From assembly GCA_000310025.1 (NCBI GenBank), contig FN649729.1, positions 5,029,593 through 5,044,144 of the forward strand: 14,552 nucleotides of DNA, written 5' to 3'. Positions 11,001 to 14,552 of the stretch are shown one piece after another. Every line of letters begins with the position of its first letter. The first letter of the stretch is position 1. Both the position numbers and the translations under genes were made by a program. A model generated the notes under the pieces. The model ran no database searches. It saw only the letters and a program-made list of their open reading frames with translations, and was not told the origin of the DNA. The DNA comes from Ectocarpus siliculosus (Eukaryota; Sar; Phaeophyceae; Ectocarpales; Ectocarpaceae).

Positions 11001-12079
11001 TCTTACGAACGTCTGAAGGGGCAAGGGCGGGCGCGGGGGGGGCGGGGTAGTCTGTTGTCCTCGGCTGCTGCAGTAGAAGCTCTCTTACCACGTGAAGTAG
11101 ATCATCGGTGAAACCAAGGTGGTAGCCTACAGGATACTTGCTGAGCTGCCCGCTGCACCCCCGAAAGTTCAGTGCCGCCACGTCAAATCTGCAGGGAGGC
11201 ATGTCGGAAGGAGGGCAGAAAGGGACACCATCAGTCTAGCGGTCGTTCAGCAACGACACAAGACAACGCAGAGCAATGGCTAAATGGCTACGGCATCATG
11301 AGGGGGCCGTACCAAGGCAGCTAAAACTCTAAAATCCGGCCTCTCTGCAACCGCTATGATCTCTCATGGCCGCGAATTACTCTCTCAAATCCCGTACTTT
11401 CTCCTATGAAAATACCCATTAATACGCCGTAGCCGGTACTCTGTCCCGGTCCTACCCGTTCTTCGTGTAGACGTTTGAGAAGCGCTTGGTAAGCGGCGCT
11501 GTCGAGCTCCCCTCGAGTCCATGGAGCACCAGCACGAGCCGCCGCGTGCCCGCGCTCCCTTGGCCGCCCTTCCCCTTGCTCCTCTCCGCCATCCAAGACG
11601 GGTCGTTATCGTGGACTGGCTCCGGCGCCGCCGGGTGGCCAAGACCAAGGTCGTTGCTGTGAGCGCGCTCGGCCAACTCGGCCATTTCTCGGAGCTCCTC
11701 CATGTCGTCCGTCATCTTCGGATGAGGGAAGAAGAAGATCAATGAACAGGATTGGGTGAGGTTGTTTATTGAACCCGCGCGTCATCGTGGAAAACACATG
11801 GCTTTCAAGACACGAAACGTTTGTGGTTGGAGCGGGTAGATTCTGAGGGCGAGCCGGAGGGAGAGAGACAGCTGCAAGGCGTTAATTGTACAACTAACGG
11901 AAAATGAGCACAACAAGGCGGCCAGTGCGGCTACATAACTGGCCAGCATGTGCACCCCCTCCCGCGGGCAACCAACCCGCCCGGAGACGGTTACTGTTGC
12001 TGCTGCTGCGTACCTGCAAGTCGAGCCCTTCATTGATGGTGCCTTCGAGTTCTCCATTGAATAGCGCATCAGCAGCAGC

Positions 12080-12115
<36 letters not shown>

Positions 12116-12847
12116 CTGGCTGGTGTCGGTGTCGAAACGCCCCGAGGTCTTCTCCTGCACGCGAACGGAGTGCCCGGAATTGAACAGTAAGCGAGGGGGT
12201 ACACACCCGGTGCAAGAATACCACACTTTTCGAAGAAGGCTCTGAAAGACGTACACCCGGTGAAAAAATATGGCACGATTGGAAGAGGGCTCTTGAAACT
12301 GGTACACCCGTTGGGAAGATATGGCACTGGCTCTTGAAACAGTTACACCCGGTGCGAAATACGGCACTATTGGAAGAGGGTCCTTTAAAGAGGTACAACA
12401 CCCAGACACGATGTGATGCACTGACGACAAATACGCGGGCAGCGCTCGAGCCCCAGCTGAGATGCTAGTTCGTGTGCTGCCAAAACGTAGAGCCGCATAC
12501 GAGTCATATGTGCGATCGAACCACAGCATACCTGTCGACGAAGAGAGCCGTCAGCTACTGATTGGACCAGCAGGTTAGAGGGACGTTTCGTTTTTGTCGC
12601 GTGTGAGCAACAACAACCATGTCGACAACAATACAAATAGAAAAGACATCACCAGCGCAACAACAAACGAGCTCCACTACATGTCAAAGTTTTAGTTGAG
12701 GTCTACAGCCTTGGGGGGGGCACACTAGAGAGACAAGCGGGTACATACCCTGGGGTCGTCCTAGACGGGTTCCTCGGCGGGCAGCCAGTCTATGTCCACG
12801 AAATCCCCGTCGGATGTGGGCCAGCGCTCTCTCCAGTACCCTAGCGG
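7594..12847 (-). CDS. Alpha/beta hydrolase, YheT/EMB8/ABHD1-3 family; nine exons, 5' end incomplete
   Basis: Model: complement(join(7594..8047, 8601..8773, 9073..9238, 9520..9623, 10301..10402, 11089..11188, 11456..11715, 12014..12154, 12749..12847)). All junctions are GT-AG with compatible phases, giving about 532 codons. Landmarks are DGDFVDIDW (13-21), HGLEGSS (145-151), NFRGCSG (174-180), nucleophile Ser221 in GFSLGGN, acid Asp350 or 351 in KDDPF and His380 in GGHCGF, the triad order of this family. Known members are serine hydrolases acting on esters or lipids; the substrate here cannot be read from sequence. Odd points are an in-frame TAG in exon 1 (12761-12763), a poly-Ala insert in exon 2 and a low-complexity tail of about 130 residues. 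The family's usual region before DGDFVD (with an HLQT-like motif) was not found and may lie past the right edge. Exons 3-9 are secure; exons 1-2 are less so. Confidence 0.85.
8601..8773 (-). CDS. Hydrolase exon 8, acid and histidine of the triad
   Basis: The acceptor CGTGCCCACCACCCAG precedes GAG TTC TAC, and the donor is TGCGG|GTGAGA. It encodes EFYEDVNASNYLSRVRVPLM, then VVNAKDDPFI with the catalytic acid (first or second Asp of DDP), and ends VYHTYGGHCG with the catalytic His. YYEDAS-like, I-x-V-P and DDPF are standard YheT/EMB8 landmarks in this order and spacing. Confidence 0.92.
8967..9000. repeat. Short degenerate telomere-like CCCTAA repeats in intron 7
   Basis: CCCTAA occurs at 8969-8974 and 8985-8990, followed by the variant CTCTAACCCC. 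This is a small, degenerate tract inside an intron. It may be an interstitial telomere-type repeat or just low complexity. Confidence 0.5.
9038..9057. repeat. (ACG) microsatellite beside the intron 7 donor
   Basis: More than six uninterrupted ACG triplets lie 15 bases inside intron 7, next to the exon 7 donor at 9072. Length changes here would alter the spacing downstream of the 5' splice site but not the protein. Confidence 0.9.
9073..9238 (-). CDS. Hydrolase exon 7, cap region
   Basis: The acceptor TTTGCTGCAACAG precedes G TAC GTG and completes Arg, giving DPIGRYVYTPIFMGWM. The donor is CCAGAC|GTGCGT, in phase 0. It encodes AHAKAFPEKLSLETVQNVKT and FTQFNSHILSPVFDF. This matches the family's cap layout: a helix ending in K-x-x-F, then a T-x-x-x-F-x-x segment before the second half of the domain. 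Reading past the donor enters an ACG microsatellite that would give poly-Val, which supports the splice site. Confidence 0.85.
9384..9544 (-). repeat. 34-bp tandem array spanning the exon 6/intron 6 junction
   Basis: Plus-strand units at 9411-9444, 9445-9478, 9479-9510 (32 bp) and 9511-9544 each follow the pattern TTTCCTTCCAAC, then GGGAT, then TTCGAGCT; a partial fifth unit ends at 9410. On the gene strand, unit 9511-9544 covers the last 25 bases of exon 6 and the first 9 of the intron, including GGAAG|GTAAGA. The other units sit wholly in the intron and carry GGAAG|AAAAG, GCAAG|GAAAT and GGAAG|GGAAG at the same place, so none of them has GT. Confidence 0.85.
9520..9623 (-). CDS. Hydrolase exon 6
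   Basis: The acceptor CCCAATCTCCCCACAG precedes AGC GAT CGC; the donor is GGAAG|GTAAGA. It encodes SDRARDLGIYGAAVGCVPFE and ends KLEKDPIG plus two bases of an Arg codon. In the family this part leads from the strand after the nucleophile helix (G-A-A-V-x-x) into the cap region. Its last 25 bases and its donor lie inside a 34-bp tandem array described separately. Confidence 0.85.
9774..9890 (-). repeat. 30-bp minisatellite in intron 5
   Basis: Units start at 9774, 9804, 9834 and 9865 (spacing 30, 30, 31) with AACCGCC or AATCGTC or AACGGCC, and contain GTGAAA twice. Because the period is ten codons, the minus-strand frame repeats RRFHGRFT-like decapeptides without a stop. It lies inside intron 5, so it is not expected to be translated when the intron is removed. 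Confidence 0.85.
10179..10285 (-). repeat. 36-bp triple repeat next to the intron 5 donor
   Basis: ATGGCCTGCG starts at 10179, 10214 and 10251 (spacing 35, 37). Each copy is followed by a stretch with CGCTAACGC or CGCCAACGC. The array ends about 15 bases from the intron 5 donor at 10300. Confidence 0.85.
10301..10402 (-). CDS. Hydrolase exon 5, nucleophile elbow GFSLGGN
   Basis: The acceptor GGTATCCAG precedes ATC GAG GAG, and the donor is GAGCAG|GTGAAA; it is phase 0 at both ends (34 codons). It encodes IEEIHRKFPGTWDRIYLSG followed by FSLGGN and a helix VIVKFLGEQ. The Ser of G-F-S-L-G-G-N is the expected nucleophile. The frame stays open on both sides into the introns, so the ends rest on splice consensus, pyrimidine tract and family length. 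Confidence 0.9.
11089..11188 (-). CDS. Hydrolase exon 4, NFRGCSG exon
   Basis: The acceptor CCTCCCTGCAG precedes A TTT GAC, completing a Gly codon, so the join reads KNGFDVAALNFRGCSG. The exon runs through YPVGYHLGFTDDLLHV to the donor GTG|GTAAGA. NFRG-C/S-G and the downstream YH-x-G-x-T-D-D-L are diagnostic of YheT/EMB8-type hydrolases. Reading past the donor meets non-family sequence, which supports the splice site. Confidence 0.9.
11456..11715 (-). CDS. Hydrolase exon 3, HGLEGSS oxyanion-loop exon
   Basis: The exon follows a pyrimidine-rich tract ending CATCCGAAG and starts ATGACGGACGAC. It ends AACGG|GTAGGA with two bases of a Gly codon that the next exon completes. The first half is acidic and helical (MTDDMEELREMAELAERAH), then a Lys/Gly-rich linker leads into RRLVLVLHGLEGSS. 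LVLVLHGLEGSS is the strand and oxyanion loop typical of the family. Because the exon opens with ATG, a shorter protein could also start here, but it would lack the DGDFVD strand. Confidence 0.85.
12014..12154 (-). CDS. Hydrolase exon 2, poly-alanine linker
   Basis: The acceptor CGTGCAG precedes GAGAAGACC, and CTTGCAG|GTACGC is the donor, both in phase 0 (47 codons). The product is a charged start (EKTSGRFDTDTSQ), about ten alanines encoded by a GCT run, then DALFNGELEGTINEGLDLQ. It has no family counterpart and would sit as a flexible insert between the DGDFVD strand and the HGLEGSS loop. It stays open despite the triplet run. It could be an alternative exon or not an exon at all; the matching phases are the main support. 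Confidence 0.5.
12070..12113 (-). repeat. Coding GCT microsatellite (poly-Ala) in exon 2
   Basis: On the gene strand ten GCT codons are followed by GGA and three more GCT, giving an alanine tract. If exon 2 is used, length changes here would lengthen or shorten the tract without shifting the frame. Confidence 0.85.
12198..12402 (-). repeat. 51-bp minisatellite in intron 1
   Basis: GTACACCCGGTG-like unit starts lie near 12199, 12251, 12302, 12342 and a partial one at 12393, giving spacing 52, 51, 40, 51. Units share ATATGGCAC, GGAAGAGGG and CTCTTGAAA; the third has lost about 11 bases. The period is 17 codons, so several minus-strand frames stay open through it, which explains the long shadow frames between 11782 and 12529. 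Confidence 0.85.
12749..12847 (-). CDS. Hydrolase exon 1 (first recognised), with in-frame TAG
   Basis: The acceptor TTTCTATTGCAG precedes CCG CTA GGG. The exon encodes YWRERWPTSDGDFVDIDWL, which fits the N-terminal strand of the YheT/EMB8 family (Y-x-R-E, then DG-D-F-x-D-x-DW). A strong donor, AGG|GTATGT, follows at 12748, in phase 0, but a TAG at 12761-12763 lies 12 bases before it. A weak donor (CCC|GTCTAG) at 12766, also phase 0, would avoid the stop. So this is a nonsense mutation, a sequence error, or an unusual splice site. A single C-to-T change from CAG would explain the TAG. Confidence 0.65.
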
Positions 12848-12995
12848 CTGCAATAGAAACAAATGCCGGCCAGAATATTGGACGGGGAAGAGGGAGAGGT
12901 GGCAGCAAAATCCGCAAGGGAGATAGGACGAGGGGATACAAGGGAGAGCGGGACGCAAGCGAAGCAATCGCCTATTATTCAGCCCATGAAAAGGG

Positions 12996-13018
12996 TATTA
13001 GATATATTGGGAGTACTC
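12996..13018 (+). repeat. Left terminal repeat start (23 bp)
   Basis: It matches 14530-14552 at 22 of 23 positions; the difference is at 13001 (G here, A there). AAGGG lies just before it. It is taken as the beginning of the left LTR, which would run to about 13390. Confidence 0.65.
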
Positions 13019-13392
13019 GTAGCATAGTATGACGGTTGAGATGTCCGGTACGTACGTACGAAAGTAACAGTGATGAGATGCGGAGGGATAGGAACTTTCT
13101 ACATATATTCCTTGGTTGCGAGAGGTATTTGGTGGAGATTCAGAGAGATTCGTTGAGTGACAAAGAGTGAAGGCGTGCCCAGATACCGTGAAGGTTTGAC
13201 GAGCACTGGCACGCCCCCGATGAATACTATACTTTCCAATACTTTTGCATTACGTTTTCAACACGTTTCCTACCCATCCACGCTCCGCCATGAGCCACCC
13301 GCTTTGAGCTCCAACCACAAAGAACCGAGCCACCCGAATTATCGATCACGCTAGCGTTATGACACGTCGTCTACGAGATTCGCGGTCGAGCT

Positions 13393-13404
13393 TGGTTTAG
13401 GAGC
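13393..13404 (+). other. Primer-binding-site-like motif TGGTTTAGGAGC
   Basis: It agrees at 9 of 12 positions with TGGTATCAGAGC, the initiator-methionine tRNA primer site common in copia-type elements. It lies 32 bases before the gag-like ATG and about 390 bases after the left terminal repeat start, which is where such a site would be. With three mismatches it is only suggestive. Confidence 0.4.
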
Positions 13405-13436
13405 ATCGCCTTGCGGCGATCGACAGCAGGGTCAAG

Positions 13437-14003
13437 ATGGCCTCCAGGCGCGAAGATGGATCCCGCCCAGCAGCGGAAGCCCGCCAAGCAGCGGAGGACG
13501 CCAGGATCGAAGAACTGGTCAACGAGCGAGTAGTAGTAGCAGCTCGGATGGAGCAGCTGATGGAGGAGAAACTGGCCAAGAAGATGGCCGAGATGGAGGT
13601 GCGGCATCGAGCCGAGCAGCAGCGGGGAGGAAATGAGGAACAAGAGGCAGCACACCAGCAAGATCCTGGGCGCCCAACACCCAACCCCTCCGCAGACGAG
13701 CTGGCCGACGCGATTGCGACTGCCATGGCCGGTCGCCTCCAAACCTCAGGGGATATCGGTGCAGTGTCTCACCCCGCAACTCTTCGTATGACTGAGAGTA
13801 GAAGAATTGAGCCTTGGGATGGTACAGTAGGCAGCAGAAGCTTTTGATTTTTCGATCGAGCATGGTAGCACGCTTTGCGCAGGAGGATGTTCACGAAGTA
13901 GTGATGAGCAACCAAGACATTCCAGACTTCATCAGGGGATATCGGTGCAGTGCCTCACCCTGCAACTCTCCGTATGACTGAAAGTAGACGAATTGAGCTT
14001 TGA
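13437..14003 (+). pseudogene. Broken gag-like ORF of the retroelement
   Basis: The ATG at 13437 opens a 136-codon frame ending in TGA at 13845-13847. It starts basic and Ala-rich (DGSRPAAEARQAAEDARIEE), continues as a charged coiled coil (LVNERV, MEQLMEEKLAKKMAEMEVRH), then a Pro/Gln-rich linker, and ends RRIEPWDGT. Past the stop, another frame reads QKLLIFRSSMVARFAQEDVH and EVVMSNQDIPDF, similar in style to the start of copia-type gag domains, so a frameshift near 13820-13845 is likely. From 13932 the original frame again encodes SGDIGAV-x-HPATLRMTESRRIE, then stops at 14001. Calling it gag rests on layout and composition; no zinc knuckle is present. A host coiled-coil protein is the alternative. 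Confidence 0.5.
13746..13998 (+). repeat. 67-bp gag segment present twice, 186 bp apart
   Basis: 13746-13812 and 13932-13998 match at 62 of 67 positions. The offset is 62 codons, so both are in the frame of the ATG at 13437. Four of the five differences are synonymous (Pro, Leu, Glu, Arg codons); one changes Ser to Pro. Confidence 0.85.
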
Positions 14004-14369
14004 GAATTTTCTGCCCGCCAAGCAGCGGAAGCCCGCCAAGTAGCGGAGGATATTGGTTTTTGTTGTTTAGAGAATTTTCTGCCTGCCAAGCAGCGGAAGC
14101 CCGCCAAGTAGCGGAGGATATTGGTTTTTGTTTGTTTTGAGAATTTTCTGCCCGCCAAGCAGCGGAAGCCCGCCAAGTAGCGGAGGATATTGGTTTTTGT
14201 TTGTTTTGAGAATTTTCTGCCCGCCAAGCAGCGGAAGCCCGCCAAGTAGCGGAGGATATTGGTTTTTGTTTGTTTTGAGAATTTTCTGCCCGCCCAGCAG
14301 CGGAAGCCCGCCAAGCAGCGGAGGACACCAGGCGCGAAGATATTGGTTTTTGTTTGTTTTGAGAATTTT
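14002..14369 (+). repeat. 69-bp tandem array containing gag-derived sequence
   Basis: GAGAATTTT starts at 14002, 14070, 14139, 14208, 14277 and 14361 (spacing 68, 69, 69, 69, 84). Each full unit has CTGCCCGCCAAGCAGCGGAAG, then CCCGCCAAGTAGCGGAGGATATTGG, then a T/G-rich tail. The GC-rich half is nearly the same as codons for RPAAEARQAAED in the gag-like ORF (13466-13500). The last unit carries 15 extra bases (CACCAGGCGCGAAGA), also gag-like. The minus-strand frames through it are translated repeats, not genes. Confidence 0.9.
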
Positions 14370-14517
14370 CTTGATTGTTTTGGAGAGATGGTAAAGAGGA
14401 ATTTGGTTTGATGGTTTGTTTTGTTTTGAAGTAAGCAGGACTGCTGACAAGGCGTGCCTTCGTGGTACGGTCGACTACGGGTCATTTTGGTTTTTCTCGG
14501 AGCATGACGATGCATAC

Positions 14518-14528
14518 AAGTAGGGGGG
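14518..14528 (+). other. Polypurine-tract-like sequence
   Basis: AAGTAGGGGGG lies directly before the right terminal repeat, where a plus-strand primer tract would sit in an LTR element. It is short and contains one T. Confidence 0.45.
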
Positions 14529-14529
14529 C

Positions 14530-14552
14530 TATTAAATATATTGGGAGTACTC
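14530..14552 (+). repeat. Right terminal repeat start, cut by window end
   Basis: The 22-of-23 match to 12996-13018 runs right up to the last base of the window, so the true length of the repeat cannot be seen. Confidence 0.65.

Larger units (their letters stand above)
12996..14552 (+). mobile_element. Probable non-autonomous LTR-type retroelement, right end cut by window
   Basis: A 23-bp sequence starting TATTA and ending GGGAGTACTC occurs at 12996-13018 and again at 14530-14552, the very end of the window, with one mismatch. Between them, in order on the plus strand, lie a primer-binding-like site (13393-13404), a broken gag-like ORF (13437-14003), a 69-bp tandem array, and a purine tract (AAGTAGGGGGG, 14518-14528) abutting the second repeat. 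This is the order expected of a retroelement with LTRs of about 390 bp. No protease, integrase, reverse transcriptase or RNase H is visible, and there is no room for them, so it would depend on a helper. It lies antisense to the hydrolase and upstream of its first recognised exon. Only 23 bp of the right repeat can be compared. Confidence 0.6.

Noticed and set aside
11782-12529. Long overlapping minus-strand frames of 181 and 211 codons
   Set aside because: They are kept open by the 51-bp (17-codon) minisatellite in intron 1 and the GCT run; only 12014-12154 has splice support.
14002-14369. CRISPR-like regular spacing
   Set aside because: The whole 69-bp unit is repeated with no unique spacers, and the window is eukaryotic.
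13955-14515. Several 127-186 codon minus-strand frames with regular peptide repeats
   Set aside because: They are translations of the 69-bp array opposite the gag-like ORF.

Overview
This window looks like nuclear DNA from an intron-rich eukaryote. The one clear gene is cut into small exons by GT-AG introns of about 270-690 bp. Gene density is low, and simple repeats and minisatellites are frequent. This style, together with a retroelement next to the gene, fits a brown alga (Ectocarpus-like) or a related stramenopile. That assignment is an inference from style, not from a marker gene. There is no sign of operons, ribosome binding sites, CRISPR arrays, tRNA or rRNA.

Layout. (1) 1-4250: no supportable gene; a few palindromes and inverted repeats, and an excess of TACAGTA / CTGCTGTA-type motifs. 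(2) 4250-5172: simple repeats, then a five-copy minisatellite whose units each hold a CACGTG core and internally expanding GTC and GGC runs. (3) 5173-7593: no supportable gene; a 56-bp-offset direct repeat at 6723-6821. (4) 7594-12847, minus strand: an alpha/beta hydrolase of the YheT / EMB8 / ABHD1-3 family. I reconstructed nine exons by hand, with matching splice phases at all eight junctions. Exons 3 to 9 carry a complete hydrolase core: the HGLEGSS loop, NFRGCSG, the nucleophile elbow GFSLGGN, the acid in KDDPF and the GGHCGF histidine. Exon 1 carries the family's DGDFVDIDW strand but contains an in-frame TAG. Any exons before it lie beyond the right edge or were not recognised. (5) 12996-14552, plus strand: a probable non-autonomous LTR-type retroelement. 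It has a 23-bp repeat at each end, a primer-binding-like site, a purine tract, a broken gag-like ORF, and a 69-bp tandem array made in part from gag sequence. The window ends inside its right terminal repeat.

The most interesting points are these. A 34-bp tandem array spans the exon 6/intron 6 junction and has copied the 5' splice site several times, with GT kept only at the used site. An in-frame TAG lies between two otherwise intact parts of the hydrolase. Intron 5 is entirely open. Separate introns of the same gene carry unrelated minisatellites. Two copies of a gag segment differ almost only at synonymous positions. I did not find a multi-gene system.
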